Below, piece after piece: positions 31,554-44,801 of a stretch of DNA of 64,000 nucleotides. A model generated the notes under the pieces. The model ran no database searches. It saw nothing but the letters and a program-made list of their open reading frames with translations, and was not told where the DNA came from. The first letter of the stretch is position 1. Every line of letters begins with the position of its first letter. The position numbers and the translations under genes are program-made. Origin of the DNA: Klenkia taihuensis (GTDB taxonomy: Bacteria; Actinomycetota; Actinomycetes; Mycobacteriales; Geodermatophilaceae); assembly GCF_900112525.1 (NCBI RefSeq), contig NZ_FOMD01000004.1:496001-560000 (forward strand). Direction: 5' to 3'.

Positions 31554-32648
31554 GCGAAGCGGTGCTCGTGCTCGAGGACGGCCGGACCTTCCGCGGTGAG
31601 TCCTACGGGGCCACGGGGACGACGGTCGGCGAGGCGGTCTTCTCCACCGGCATGACCGGCTACCAGGAGACCCTCACCGACCCCAGCTACCACCGCCAGG
31701 TGGTGGTGATGACGGCCCCGCACATCGGCAACACCGGGGTCAACGAGGACGACGACGAGTCCCGCCGCATCTGGGTGGCCGGCTTCGTCGTCCGCGACCC
31801 GGCCCGCCGGCCGGCCAACTGGCGCGCCACCGGCACCCTCGACGACGAGCTCGTCGAGAACGGCGTCGTCGGCATCAGCGGGGTCGACACCCGGGCGCTG
31901 ACCCGGCACCTGCGCGACCGCGGCGCCATGCGGGTGGGCATCTCCACCGAGCTGGACGCCGACGAGCTGCTCGCCCGGGTGCAGGCCGCGCCGTCGATGT
32001 CCGGCGCCGACCTGGCGCCGGAGGTCACCACCCCGGAGGCCTACACGGTGCCGGCGGTGGGGGAGAAGAGGTACACGATCTCCGCCCTCGACCTCGGCAT
32101 CAAGGCCGCCACCCCCCGGCACCTGGCCGAGCTGGGCGTGGAGACCCGGGTGCTGCCGGCCACCGCCACCGCGCAGGAGCTGCTGGACGCCGGCCCCGAC
32201 GGCGTCTTCCTGTCCAACGGCCCCGGTGACCCCGCGGCCAGCGACTACGCCGTCGAGGCGGTGCGCGGCGTGCTCGACGCCGGCCGGCCGCTGTTCGGCA
32301 TCTGCTTCGGCAACCAGATCCTCGGCCGGGCGCTGGGCCTGGGCACCTACAAGCTGCCCTTCGGCCACCGCGGGCTCAACCAGCCGGTGCTCGACCGGGT
32401 CACCGACTCGGTCCGGGTGACCAGCCAGAACCACGGGTTCGCCGTCGACGCCCCGCTCGACCGGGCCACCGACACCCCCTACGGGCGTGTCGAGGTCAGC
32501 CACGTCGGGCTCAACGACCAGGTCGTCGAGGGTCTGCGCTGCCTCGACGTCCCCGCCTTCAGCGTGCAGTTCCACCCCGAGGCCGCCGCCGGTCCGCACG
32601 ACGCGGCCCCGCTCTTCCAGCGCTTCGTCGACCTGATGGAGGACACCC

Positions 32649-32662
<14 letters not shown>
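31550..32662 (+). CDS. carA: Carbamoyl-phosphate synthase, small (glutaminase) chain
   Basis: Supplies ammonia from glutamine to CarB (370 aa). The N-terminal domain has [21 protein letters not shown]; the class I glutaminase nucleophile Cys is in [11 protein letters not shown] near residue 252, and His/Glu in [13 protein letters not shown]. The GTG start overlaps pyrC; the last 14 bases overlap carB. Confidence 0.95.
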
Positions 32663-35950
<3,288 letters not shown>

Positions 35951-35954
<4 letters not shown>

Positions 35955-36937
35955 GCGAGGACGAAGAGGGCGGCACCCGGGTGGTGCAGCTGCCGTCGGG
36001 GGAGCGGCTGCTGCCCCCGGTGCCCGGCACCGCCCGCGCCCCCCTCGGGCAGCCCGCCCCGCCCGCGGCGCACCCGCCGGTGCAGGGCGTGGCGGTGGTC
36101 GTCGGGTCCCGGCCGGTCAGCGCCTACACGGAGCTGACCATCGAGGCGCCCGACATCGCCGAGACGGCCGCACCCGGCCAGTTCGTGGCCTTCGCGGTGG
36201 GCGGGCCGACCTCGTCGATGCTGCTGCGCCGCTCGATCGCCATCGCCGGGGTGGGGGAGGGCCGGTTCTCCGTCGTGGTCAGCGCCCGCGCCGAGGGCTC
36301 GACCTGGCTGGCCACGCGCCGTCCGGGGGACGAGGTGGACGTGGTCGGCCCGCTGGGCCGGCCCTTCCCGCTGCCGCCCGAGGGCACGCCCGCGCTGCTG
36401 GTCGGCGGGGGCTACGGCGCCGCGGCGCTGGTCGGCCTGGGCGGGCTGCTGCGCGCCCGCGGGCACGAGGTGGCCGCGGTCGTGGGCGCCGGCGACCAGG
36501 CCCGGCTGTGCTCGGTGGACGACCTGGCCGCGGTCGCCGCCCCCTTCGTGGTCACCACCGACGACGGCAGCACGGGCCGGGCCGGGCGGGTCACCGAGCC
36601 GGTGGCCGAGCTGGTGAGCGGCGCCGGGGTGGTCTACGCCTGCGGGCCGATGCCGATGCTCGCCGCCGTCGCCGGGCTCGCCACCGACCGCGGCGTGCCG
36701 TCGTGGGTGGCCGTCGAGGAGTCGATGGCCTGCGGCGTCGGGGTCTGCATGACCTGCGTGCTGCCGGTGGTGGGCGCCGACGGCCGGAGCCGGTTCGCTC
36801 GCTCCTGCACCGAGGGCCCGGTGTTCGCCGGCGACCGGGTGCGCTTCGCCGACGTCGGCACGCTGCCCCCGGACCTGGTGGGCGCCGACGCGATGCAGCT
36901 GGCCCACGCCGTGCCCGAGGAGGGTGAGACCCCGTGA
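35951..36937 (+). CDS. pyrK: Dihydroorotate dehydrogenase electron transfer subunit (PyrK-like)
   Basis: FAD and [2Fe-2S] protein that passes electrons from class 1B PyrD to NAD+ (328 aa, longer than the usual 250-280 because of an N-terminal Pro/Ala-rich extension of about 40 aa). FAD motif [17 protein letters not shown] region [17 protein letters not shown]; iron-sulfur cysteines in [16 protein letters not shown] and RSCTEGPVF near residues 260-298. Overlaps carB by GTGA and pyrD by GTGA. Confidence 0.85.
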
Positions 36938-37914
36938 CGACGCTCCCCGAGGTCCTCCCCAGCGTCGACATGCAGGCCTCCATCGGCGGGGTGCCGGTGG
37001 TCAGCCCGGTGCTCACCGCGTCGGGCTGCTCGTCCTTCGGCCGCGAGCTCGACCCGTTCTTCGACCTCACCGCCATCGGCGCGGTGGTCACCAAGTCGGT
37101 GCAGCTGCGGCCGCGGTCGGGCCGGGCCACGCCGCGGATGGCCGAGACGCCCAGCGGCATGATCAACTCGATCGGGCTGCAGGGCCCGGGCATCGACGGC
37201 CTGCTGGCCGACGAGCTGCCCTGGCTGGCCGAGCGCGGTGTGCGGTCCTTCGTGTCCATCGCCGGCGCCCGCACCGAGGACTTCGCCGAGCTCGCCGCCC
37301 GGCTGCGCGGTGCGCCCGGTGTGCTGGGCATCGAGGTCAACATCTCCTGCCCGAACGTGGAGAGCCGCGGCGAGGTGTTCGCCTGCAACCCCGACGCCTC
37401 CGCCGCGGTCGTCGCCGCCGTCCGGGAGGCCGCCGACCCGGCGCACCCGGTCTACGCCAAGCTCACCCCCGACGTCACCGACATCGTGTCCGTCGCCCGG
37501 GCGTGCGCCGACGCCGGCGCCAACGGCCTGTCCATGATCAACACGCTGCTGGGCCTGGTCATCGACCCCGACACCATGCGCCCGGTGCTCGGCGGGGTCA
37601 CCGGCGGGCTGTCCGGCCCGGCGATCCGCCCCGTGGCGCTGCGGTGCGTGTGGCAGGTGCACGCGGCGCTGCCCAACGTGCCGATCCTGGGCATGGGCGG
37701 CATCCGCACCGGCCTGGACGCCCTGCAGTTCGTCCTGGCCGGCGCCGGGGCGGTGTCGGTGGGCACCGCGGTGTTCAACGACCCGTCGGCCCCGGCCCGG
37801 ATCCACGACGAGCTCGCCGAGGCGCTGGGGGAGCGCGGCTTCGGTCGGCTGGCCGACGCGGTCGGCTACGCCCACCGCGCGCCCGACGAGGGCCCGCCCG
37901 GGCGGCACGCGTGA
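36934..37914 (+). CDS. pyrD: Dihydroorotate dehydrogenase, class 1B catalytic subunit
   Basis: FMN enzyme that oxidises dihydroorotate to orotate (326 aa). The catalytic-loop residue is Cys in VNISCPNV near residue 138, as in class 1 enzymes (class 2 has Ser). FMN contacts in YAKLTPDVTD, NTLLGLVID and GMGGIRTGLDAL. The adjoining pyrK-like gene supports the NAD-linked 1B type. Overlaps both neighbours by 4 bp. Confidence 0.92.
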   Translation: MTTLPEVLPSVDMQASIGGVPVVSPVLTASGCSSFGRELDPFFDLTAIGAVVTKSVQLRPRSGRATPRMAETPSGMINSIGLQGPGIDGLLADELPWLAERGVRSFVSIAGARTEDFAELAARLRGAPGVLGIEVNISCPNVESRGEVFACNPDASAAVVAAVREAADPAHPVYAKLTPDVTDIVSVARACADAGANGLSMINTLLGLVIDPDTMRPVLGGVTGGLSGPAIRPVALRCVWQVHAALPNVPILGMGGIRTGLDALQFVLAGAGAVSVGTAVFNDPSAPARIHDELAEALGERGFGRLADAVGYAHRAPDEGPPGRHA

Positions 37915-38765
37915 GCGGCGCAGGCGCCCCGTTCGGCGCCCGGCTGGCCGCCGCCGTCGCCGACCGCGGCCCGCTGTGCGTGGGCATCGACCCGCACCGC
38001 GAGCTGCTGGGGGCCTGGGGGCTGCCCGACGACGTCGAGGGCCTGCGCCGGTTCACCGACGCCGTCGTCGGGGCGCTGGCCGGCACGGTCGCCGTCCTCA
38101 AGCCCCAGTCGGCGTTCTACGAGCGGCACGGGTCGGGCGGGCTGGCCGTCCTGGAGACCGCCGTGGCCGCCGCCCGAGCCGCGGGCGCGCTGGTGCTGCT
38201 GGACGCCAAGCGCGGCGACATCGGCTCGACCATGGCCGGCTACGCCGACGTGCTCGCCCCCGGGCACCCCGCGCAGGTCGACGCGGTCACCGTGAGCCCC
38301 TACCTGGGCCCGGGGTCGCTGGAGCCGGCGGTGCGCACCGCCCGCGAGCACGGCGGCGGCCTGTTCGTGCTGGCGCGCACCTCCAACCCCGACGCCGCCA
38401 CCTTCCAGCACGCCCGGCTGGCCGACGGCCGCACGGTGGCCCAGGCCGTCGTGGACACGGTGGGCGGCTGGAACGCCGGCGGCGACCTCGGGTCCGAGGG
38501 CGTCTGGGGGCCGCGCACCGGGTCCTTCGGCGTCGTCGTGGGCGCCACGCTGGCCGACCTCGACGTCGACCTGGCCGGCCTGCGCGGGCCGGTGCTGGCA
38601 CCGGGGCTGGGCGCCCAGGGCGGCACCCCGGCGGACCTGCGGCGGCTGTTCGGCACCGGCGCGGCCGTCGTCCCCACGGTGTCCCGGGACGTGCTCGGGG
38701 CCGGGCCGGACCCGGCCGCGCTGCGCGCCGCGGCGGAGCGGTGGGCGGCGGAACTGGCGGGCTGA
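37911..38765 (+). CDS. pyrF: Orotidine 5'-phosphate decarboxylase
   Basis: Last step to UMP (284 aa). It is the longer, type 2 form usual in actinobacteria. CVGIDPHRELL near the N-terminus, the catalytic Lys-containing motif LLDAKRGDIGSTMAGYAD near residues 96-113, and VLAPGLGAQGGTPADL near the phosphate site. GTG overlaps pyrD. End of the pyr operon: all six UMP enzymes and the regulator are encoded together. Confidence 0.94.
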   Translation: MSGAGAPFGARLAAAVADRGPLCVGIDPHRELLGAWGLPDDVEGLRRFTDAVVGALAGTVAVLKPQSAFYERHGSGGLAVLETAVAAARAAGALVLLDAKRGDIGSTMAGYADVLAPGHPAQVDAVTVSPYLGPGSLEPAVRTAREHGGGLFVLARTSNPDAATFQHARLADGRTVAQAVVDTVGGWNAGGDLGSEGVWGPRTGSFGVVVGATLADLDVDLAGLRGPVLAPGLGAQGGTPADLRRLFGTGAAVVPTVSRDVLGAGPDPAALRAAAERWAAELAG

Positions 38766-39001
38766 CCTGGCGGACCACCGGTCGGGGGAGACGTCGGACG
38801 GTTGTACTGTGACGCCTGTTCGTGAGCCGGTCACACGATCCGGCCGATCCGGTGCCGGGGGTGCTGCCGCCCCGCCCGGGGGTGACTAGGTTGCTCCCCA
38901 AGGCTCCAGCCCGTGGGCCGCTGCCCACCTCGCACACCACCCCGCAGTCCGAACCGATCCGGCGGCGTTCCGTCCGCCACGACGATGATTGGGTAGTCCC
39001 C
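38766..39001 (+). promoter_or_regulatory. 236-bp leader/promoter region of mihF
   Basis: Contains a plausible -10 TAGGTT at 38887-38892 with transcription from about 38899 and a leader near 100 bases; a second candidate TACTGT lies in GGTTGTACTGTGACG near 38803. In the leader, GTGGGC (38913-38918) pairs with GCCCAC (38923-38928). A frame upstream of mihF stays open here, but its codon use and the family start argue against it being coding. No operator was recognised. Confidence 0.4.
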
Positions 39002-39328
39002 GTGCCTCTCCCCCAGCTGACCCCCGAACAGCGCGCTGCCGCCCTCGAGAAGGCCGCCGCGGCCCGCAAGGTCCGCGCCGAGCTCCGCGAGCGGCTCAAG
39101 AGCAAGGGCACCTCGGTCGGCGACGTCCTCAAGCAGGGCGAGACCGACGAGGTCATCGGCAAGATGCGCGTCTCCGCCGTCCTGGAGTCCCTGCCGGGTG
39201 TCGGCAAGGCCCGGGCCGCCAAGATCATGGAGCGCCTGGAGATCTCCCCGACCCGCCGCGTGCGCGGGCTGGGCGCCAACCAGCGGAAGGCGCTGGAGGC
39301 CGAGTTCGCCGGCGAGCAGTCCGCCTGA
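39002..39328 (+). CDS. mihF: Actinobacterial integration host factor mIHF
   Basis: Small nucleoid-associated DNA-binding protein (108 aa) of the mycobacterial/Streptomyces IHF family, unrelated in sequence to IHF alpha/beta. Starts [18 protein letters not shown] as in mycobacterial mIHF, which fixes the GTG at 39002; carries the helix-two-turns-helix motif [19 protein letters not shown] and C-terminal [19 protein letters not shown]. Placement after pyrF and before gmk is conserved. Confidence 0.94.
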   Translation: MPLPQLTPEQRAAALEKAAAARKVRAELRERLKSKGTSVGDVLKQGETDEVIGKMRVSAVLESLPGVGKARAAKIMERLEISPTRRVRGLGANQRKALEAEFAGEQSA

Positions 39329-39363
39329 GCCCCGCCCCCGCCCCCGCCCGAGGTCCGTCCGCC

Positions 39364-39933
39364 GTGGTCGCGACGCGTGCCCGCCTGACGGTGCTGTCCG
39401 GTCCCTCGGGCGTGGGGAAGGGGACCGTGGTCGCCGAGGTGCGCCGCCGGCACCCCGAGGTCTGGGTGTCGGTCTCGGTGACCACCCGCCGTCCCCGCCC
39501 CGGCGAGGTCGACGGCGAGCACTACCACTTCCTGGACGCCGAGGCCTTCGACCACCTCGTCGCCACCGACGGCCTGCTGGAGTGGGCCGAGTACGCCGGC
39601 AACCGGTACGGGACACCGCGGGCCCCGGTCGACGAGCAGCTCGCCCTCGGCCTGCCGGCGCTGCTGGAGATCGAGATGCAGGGCGCCCGGCAGGTGCGGG
39701 CCACCGCCCCCGACGCCCAGCTGGTCTTCCTCGCCCCGCCCTCCTTCGAGGAGCTGGCCTCCCGGCTGACCGGCCGCGGGTCGGAGCCGGCCGAGGTGAT
39801 CGAGCGCCGGCTGGCCATCGCCCGCGCCGAGATGGCGGCCGTCGGGGACTACGACGTGGTGGTGGTGAACGACGACCTCGCCCGCGCCGCGGACGAGTTG
39901 GTACTCTTGCTGACTGCGCCACCCGCAGGCTGA
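39364..39933 (+). CDS. gmk: Guanylate kinase
   Basis: Phosphorylates GMP to GDP (189 aa). P-loop [16 protein letters not shown] near residues 10-25, GMP-binding [19 protein letters not shown] and [12 protein letters not shown]. The GTG at 39364 has GAGG 12 bases upstream and follows mihF by 35 bp. Confidence 0.94.
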   Translation: MVATRARLTVLSGPSGVGKGTVVAEVRRRHPEVWVSVSVTTRRPRPGEVDGEHYHFLDAEAFDHLVATDGLLEWAEYAGNRYGTPRAPVDEQLALGLPALLEIEMQGARQVRATAPDAQLVFLAPPSFEELASRLTGRGSEPAEVIERRLAIARAEMAAVGDYDVVVVNDDLARAADELVLLLTAPPAG

Positions 39934-39980
39934 CGTCCCGCCTGCAGCGCCTGCCGTCCTACCGAGGAGCTCACCCGCCC

Positions 39981-40244
39981 GTGTCCGGAGTCGCACCTGC
40001 CCCCGAGGGCATCACCAACCCCCCGATCGACGAGCTGCTCGAGCGCACCAGCAGCAAGTACGGGCTGGTCATCTACGCCGCCAAGCGGGCCCGCCAGATC
40101 AACGCCTACTACAGCCAGCTCTCCGAGGGCCTGCTGGAGTACGTCGGCCCGCTGGTCGACACCGCCCCCCAGGAGAAGCCGCTCTCGATCGCGCTGCGCG
40201 AGATCAACGAGGGCCTGCTGACCCACACGGCCGGCGAGAACTAG
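39981..40244 (+). CDS. rpoZ: RNA polymerase omega subunit
   Basis: Small RNA polymerase assembly subunit (87 aa). Family pattern: [29 protein letters not shown] at the N-terminus (first part [18 protein letters not shown]), then [18 protein letters not shown] start preceded by GAGGAG. It follows gmk, the standard order. Confidence 0.93.
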   Translation: MSGVAPAPEGITNPPIDELLERTSSKYGLVIYAAKRARQINAYYSQLSEGLLEYVGPLVDTAPQEKPLSIALREINEGLLTHTAGEN

Positions 40245-40256
40245 ACCCCATCGGAT

Positions 40257-40286
40257 GAAGCCCCCGGCCCCGCGGCCGGGGGCTTC
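40257..40286 (+). terminator. Hairpin terminator after rpoZ
   Basis: Perfect 13-bp stem GAAGCCCCCGGCC with a CCGC loop, 12 bp after the rpoZ stop, followed by GTCGTGCC (weak T content). Ends the mihF-gmk-rpoZ unit. Confidence 0.8.
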
Positions 40287-40298
40287 GTCGTGCCCGGG

Positions 40299-40304
40299 CA
40301 GGAT
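40299..40304 (+). promoter_or_regulatory. Probable -10 element (CAGGAT) for coaBC
   Basis: CAGGAT ends 6 bases before the ATG at 40311, directly behind the rpoZ terminator; another leaderless layout. Confidence 0.4.
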
Positions 40305-40310
40305 GGGCGC

Positions 40311-41525
40311 ATGAGCCGGATCGTGCTGGGCGTCGGCGGCGGTGTGGCCGCCTACAAGTCCGCGCTGCTGCTGCGGGCGCTCACCGAGCGCGGCCACGAC
40401 GTCCGGGTGGTCCCGACCGCCTCCGCGCTGCGGTTCGTCGGCGCCGCCACCTTCGAGGCGCTGAGCGGCAACCCGGTCAGCACCGAGGTGTGGGACGACG
40501 TCCCCGAGGTCGCCCACGTGCGCATCGGCCAGACCGCCGACCTGGTCGTGGTCAACCCCGCCACCGCCGACCTGCTGGCCCGCGCCGCGGCCGGTCGCGC
40601 CGACGACCTGCTCACCGCCACCCTGCTCGCCACCGGGGCCCCCGTGGTCTTCGTGCCGGCGATGCACACCGAGATGTGGTTGCACCCGGCCACCCAGGAC
40701 AACGTGGCCACCCTCCGCCGCCGCGGCGCCGTCGTGCTGCCGCCCGCGGTGGGCCGGCTCACCGGCCCCGACTCCGGCCCCGGCCGGCTGCCCGAGCCCG
40801 CCGACGTCGCCGCGCTGCTCGACGTCGTCCTCGCCGGCGGCTCGCTGCACCAGGACCTCGCCGGGGCCCGCGTGGTGGTCAGCGCCGGCGGCACCCGCGA
40901 GCCGCTGGACCCGGTCCGGTTCCTCGGCAACCGGTCCTCGGGCCGGCAGGGGTGGGCCCTGGCCCGGGTCGCCGCCGCCCGCGGCGCGGAGGTCACCCTC
41001 GTCGCGGCCAACGTCGAGGACCCCGCACCGTTCGGCTGCGCGGTCGTCCCGGTGGGCACCGCGGCCGAGCTCGAGGCGGCCATGGGCGAGCACGCACCGG
41101 ACGCCGACGTGGTCGTGATGGCCGCCGCGGTCGCCGACTTCCGGCCCACCGAGGTCGCGGCCGCCAAGATGAAGAAGGGCGGGTCCAGCGAGCCGTCCGC
41201 GGTCGCGCTCACCCGCAACCCCGACGTGCTGGCCGGCCTGGTGGCCGCCCGGCCCGAGGGCCAGCTGGTGGTCGGCTTCGCCGCCGAGACCGGGGACGCC
41301 GACGACGACGTGCTGGGCCACGCCCGCGCCAAGCTGGCCCGCAAGGGCTGCGACCTGCTGGTGGTCAACGACGTCTCGGCCGGCCAGGTCTTCGGCCGGC
41401 CCGACAACGCCGTCACCGTGCTGGCCGCCGACGGCAGCGCCACCGTCGTCCCGGCCGGTCCCAAGGACCTCGTGGCGGCCGGCATCTGGGACTCCGTCGC
41501 GCCGCGGGTGACCACCCGCCGGTAA
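40311..41525 (+). CDS. coaBC: Bifunctional CoaBC (phosphopantothenoylcysteine synthetase/decarboxylase)
   Basis: Two coenzyme A steps in one 404-aa protein. The N-terminal flavin-dependent decarboxylase (CoaC) has [19 protein letters not shown] and the catalytic His in [20 protein letters not shown]; the FMN/substrate motif reads PAMHTEMW, where many bacteria have PAMNxxMW. The C-terminal synthetase (CoaB) begins near residue 185 with [20 protein letters not shown] and has the dimer/active-site lysine segment AAAKMKKGG. Confidence 0.93.
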   Translation: MSRIVLGVGGGVAAYKSALLLRALTERGHDVRVVPTASALRFVGAATFEALSGNPVSTEVWDDVPEVAHVRIGQTADLVVVNPATADLLARAAAGRADDLLTATLLATGAPVVFVPAMHTEMWLHPATQDNVATLRRRGAVVLPPAVGRLTGPDSGPGRLPEPADVAALLDVVLAGGSLHQDLAGARVVVSAGGTREPLDPVRFLGNRSSGRQGWALARVAAARGAEVTLVAANVEDPAPFGCAVVPVGTAAELEAAMGEHAPDADVVVMAAAVADFRPTEVAAAKMKKGGSSEPSAVALTRNPDVLAGLVAARPEGQLVVGFAAETGDADDDVLGHARAKLARKGCDLLVVNDVSAGQVFGRPDNAVTVLAADGSATVVPAGPKDLVAAGIWDSVAPRVTTRR

Positions 41526-41610
41526 CCTCGTCCGCCGGGCGTCCCCACGACGAACGCCGAGAGAGGGCCCGCCGTCGCGGGCCGGACCAGCAACCCCCAG
41601 GGAGCACCGA
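41523..41610 (+). promoter_or_regulatory. metK promoter and structured leader
   Basis: TAACCT at 41523-41528 starts inside the end of coaBC and predicts a leader from about 41535. The leader can fold into GGCGT/ACGCC (41538-41542 with 41554-41558) and a perfect 7-bp hairpin GGCCCGC/GCGGGCC (41566-41572 with 41577-41583), separated by GAGAGAG and followed by ACCAGCAACCCCC. AGAG and GCAACC also occur in the SAM-I/SAM-IV riboswitch cores, but I could not match a full consensus. Confidence 0.4.
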
Positions 41611-41611
41611 A

Positions 41612-42817
41612 GTGGCACGTCGCCTGTTCACGTCCGAGTCGGTCACCGAGGGCCACCCGGACAAGATCGCCGACCAGATCAGCGACGCGATCCTGGACGA
41701 GATGCTCACCCAGGACCCGCGCAGCCGGGTCGCCGTCGAGACCATGATCACCACTGGTCAGGTGCACATCGCCGGCGAGGTCACCACCGCGGGCTACGTG
41801 GACATCGCCAAGGTCGTCCGCGACACCATCCTCGGCATCGGCTACGACAGCTCCCGCAAGGGCTTCGACGGCGCCTCGTGCGGTGTCAGCGTCTCCCTCG
41901 GCGCGCAGTCGCCCGACATCGCGCAGGGCGTGGACCTCGGCTACGAGTCCCGCACCGGCGCCGCCGACCGCGCCGCGGCGGCCGAGGACCTCATCGCCAG
42001 CCAGGGCGCCGGCGACCAGGGCCTGATGTTCGGCTACGCCAGCGACGAGACCCCCGAGCTCATGCCGCTGCCGATCGCGCTGGCCCACCGGCTGTCCAAG
42101 CGGCTCTCGGCGGTGCGCAAGGACGGCTCGGTGCCCTACCTGCGACCCGACGGCAAGACCCAGGTCACCGTGGTCTACGAGGACGACCGGCCGGTCGGCG
42201 TGGACACCGTCGTGGTGTCCTCGCAGCACGCCGAGGACATCTCCATCGACACCCTGCTCACCCCCGACGTCGAGGAGCTCGTGGTGCAGCCCGAGCTCGC
42301 CGCGCTCGGCCTGCCCACCACCGGGCACCGGCTGCTGGTCAACCCGACCGGGAAGTTCGTCATCGGCGGCCCCATGGGTGACGCCGGCCTGACCGGCCGC
42401 AAGATCATCGTGGACACCTACGGGGGCATGGCCCGGCACGGCGGCGGCGCCTTCTCCGGCAAGGACCCCTCGAAGGTCGACCGCTCGGCGGCCTACGCCA
42501 TGCGCTGGGTGGCCAAGAACGTCGTCGCCGCGGGCCTGGCCCGCCGCTGCGAGGTGCAGGTCGCCTACGCCATCGGCGCGGCCAGCCCGGTCGGCCTTTT
42601 CGTGGAGACCTTCGGCACCGGCACCGTCCCGGACGACGTCCTGGAGAAGGCGATCACCGGCGTGTTCGACCTGCGCCCGGGCGCCATCGTCCGCGACCTG
42701 GACCTGCTGCGGCCCATCTACGGCCCGACCGCCGCCTACGGCCACTTCGGCCGCACCGACCTGGACCTGCCGTGGGAGCGCACCGACCGCGTCGACGCGC
42801 TGAAGGCCGCCGTCTGA
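41612..42817 (+). CDS. metK: S-adenosylmethionine synthetase
   Basis: Methionine + ATP gives SAM (401 aa). N-terminal [20 protein letters not shown] (catalytic His in GHPDK near residue 17), central [12 protein letters not shown], and the P-loop-like [22 protein letters not shown] at 41612 has AGGGAG 7 bases upstream, unlike the leaderless genes nearby. Confidence 0.95.
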   Translation: MARRLFTSESVTEGHPDKIADQISDAILDEMLTQDPRSRVAVETMITTGQVHIAGEVTTAGYVDIAKVVRDTILGIGYDSSRKGFDGASCGVSVSLGAQSPDIAQGVDLGYESRTGAADRAAAAEDLIASQGAGDQGLMFGYASDETPELMPLPIALAHRLSKRLSAVRKDGSVPYLRPDGKTQVTVVYEDDRPVGVDTVVVSSQHAEDISIDTLLTPDVEELVVQPELAALGLPTTGHRLLVNPTGKFVIGGPMGDAGLTGRKIIVDTYGGMARHGGGAFSGKDPSKVDRSAAYAMRWVAKNVVAAGLARRCEVQVAYAIGAASPVGLFVETFGTGTVPDDVLEKAITGVFDLRPGAIVRDLDLLRPIYGPTAAYGHFGRTDLDLPWERTDRVDALKAAV

Positions 42818-42848
42818 TCTTGTCGGTGGCGCCCGGCACCATGGGGCC

Positions 42849-44801
42849 GTGCGCGTAGCCCGGGTCGTCGTCGACGTCCCGCTGGCGCACCTGGACCGGC
42901 CCTTCGACTACGCCGTCCCCGACGACCTCGGGGACGGCGTCGTCGCGGGCTGCCGGGTGCGCGTCCGGTTCGCCGGCCGGCTCGTCGACGGCGTCGTCGT
43001 CGAGGTCGGGACGACGACCGACCACACCGGGAAGCTCGCCCCGCTGGCCAAGCTCGTCTCCTCCGAGCCGGTGCTCACCCCCGAGGTGGCCGAGCTCGCC
43101 CGGGTGGTGGCCGACCGGTACGCCGGCACGCTGACCGACGTGCTGCGGCTGGCCCTGCCGCCGCGGCGGGGTGCGCCGGAGAAGCGCCCGGTCGCCGACC
43201 CGCCCCCGCCGCCGGAGCCGCCGGACCCGGCCGGCTTCGCCCGCTACCCGACCGGCGACGCCTTCCTGGAGGCGCTGGCCGCCGGCCGCCCGGTCCGCGC
43301 GGTGTGGACGGCGCTGCCCGGCGAGGACTGGCCGGCCCGGCTGGCCGAGCTGTGCCGCGCCACGCTGTCCGGCGGGCGGGGTGCCCTGGTGGTCGTCCCC
43401 GACGGCAAGGACCTCGACCGGCTGGCCGCCGCCGCGGCCGCGGTGCTGCCGAAGGAGGCGGTCGCGGTGCTGCGTGCCGACGCCGCCCCCGACACCCGCT
43501 ACGGCCGCTTCCTGTCCGTCTCCCGGGGCACCGCGCAGGTCGTGCTCGGCACCCGCGCCGCCATGTTCGCCCCGGTCCGCGACCTGGGCCTGGTGGTCGT
43601 GTGGGACGACGGCGACGACCTGCACGCCGAGCCGCGCGCGCCCTACCCGCACACCCGCGACGTGCTGGTGCAGCGCGCCCACCTGGCCGGCTGCTCGGCG
43701 GTGGTGGCCGCGACCGCGCGCACCGCGGAGGCCGCGCTGCTGGTGGAGTCGGGCTGGGCGCACGAGCTGGTCGCCGACCGCGCGGTGCTGCGCGCCGCTG
43801 CCCCCCGCGTGCAGGCCCTCGGCGCGGACTCCGAGCTGGCCCGCGACCCCGCCGCCCGCACCGCCCGGCTGCCGTCCCTGGCGTTCCGGGTCGCCCGCGA
43901 GGCGCTCGCCGCCGGGGCCCCGGTGCTGGTGCAGGTGCCGCGCGCCGGCTACGCGCCCGGGCTGGTCTGCGACCGCTGCCGGGCGCCCGCCCGGTGCGCG
44001 CACTGCGCCGGGCCGCTCGGCGTCGCCGCCGCGCCCGGCCCCGGTGGCCAGCGGGTCGCGGCCTGCCGGTGGTGCGCCCGCCCCGCCGCGGTCTTCGACT
44101 GCCCGCACTGCCACGGCACGAAGCTGCGCGCCTCGGTGGTGGGGTCCGCCCGCACCGCGGAGGAGCTCGGCCGTGCCTTCCCGGGTGCCGCGGTGCGGGT
44201 CAGCGGCCGGGGGTCGGTGCTGGCCGACGTCGAGGCCGGCCCGGCGATCGTGGTCGCCACCCCGGGTGCCGAGCCCGTGGTGCCCGGTGGCTACGGCGCC
44301 GCGCTGCTGCTCGACGGCTGGGCGCTGCTCGGCCGGCCCGACCTGCGCGCGGGCGAGGAGACGCTGCGCCGCTGGATGGGCGCCGCGGCCCTGGTCCGCC
44401 CGGCCGGCGAGGGCGGGCAGGTCGTGGTGGCCACCGACGCCGCGCACCCGGTCGCCCAGGCGCTGGTGCGCTGGGACCCGGCGGGGCTGGCCGCGCGCGA
44501 GCTCGCCGACCGGCGCGAGCTGGGCTTCCCGCCGGCCACCCGGATGGCGGCGCTGTCGGCGTCGCCGGCCGCGCTGGCGGAGTTCCTGGAGCTCCTGCGC
44601 CCGCCCGCGGGCGCCGACGTCCTCGGCCCGGTGCCCGAACCGGCCCGGCCGGGCCACGAGGCGGGGGAGCGGTACCTGGTCCGGGTGGCGCGCCCCGACG
44701 GGCTCGCGCTGGCCCGGGCGCTGAGCGAGGTGCAGGGCGTGCGGTCGGCGCGCAAGGCCGCCGAGCACGTCCGGGTGCAGCTGGACCCCGAGGCCCTCTA
44801 G
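42849..44801 (+). CDS. priA: Primosomal protein N' (PriA), helicase motifs degenerate
   Basis: Replication restart protein (650 aa). The N-terminal DNA-binding domain (VVVDVPLAHLDRPFDYAVPD) and the two zinc-binding Cys clusters (VCDRCRAPARCAHCAGP and ACRWCARPAAVFDCPHCHG, residues ~375-420) are kept. The helicase core is worn: the Walker A site reads TALPGEDW and the DEEH box WDDGDD. This is typical of actinobacterial PriA, which is thought not to be an active helicase. Preceded by CACCAT 6 bases before the GTG. Its stop shares CTAG with the convergent gene. Confidence 0.9.
   Translation: MRVARVVVDVPLAHLDRPFDYAVPDDLGDGVVAGCRVRVRFAGRLVDGVVVEVGTTTDHTGKLAPLAKLVSSEPVLTPEVAELARVVADRYAGTLTDVLRLALPPRRGAPEKRPVADPPPPPEPPDPAGFARYPTGDAFLEALAAGRPVRAVWTALPGEDWPARLAELCRATLSGGRGALVVVPDGKDLDRLAAAAAAVLPKEAVAVLRADAAPDTRYGRFLSVSRGTAQVVLGTRAAMFAPVRDLGLVVVWDDGDDLHAEPRAPYPHTRDVLVQRAHLAGCSAVVAATARTAEAALLVESGWAHELVADRAVLRAAAPRVQALGADSELARDPAARTARLPSLAFRVAREALAAGAPVLVQVPRAGYAPGLVCDRCRAPARCAHCAGPLGVAAAPGPGGQRVAACRWCARPAAVFDCPHCHGTKLRASVVGSARTAEELGRAFPGAAVRVSGRGSVLADVEAGPAIVVATPGAEPVVPGGYGAALLLDGWALLGRPDLRAGEETLRRWMGAAALVRPAGEGGQVVVATDAAHPVAQALVRWDPAGLAARELADRRELGFPPATRMAALSASPAALAEFLELLRPPAGADVLGPVPEPARPGHEAGERYLVRVARPDGLALARALSEVQGVRSARKAAEHVRVQLDPEAL

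Noticed and set aside
38822-39001. 60-residue N-terminal extension of mihF
   Set aside because: mIHF proteins begin at the PLPQLTPEQ segment; the extension shows no family similarity and spans the promoter region.
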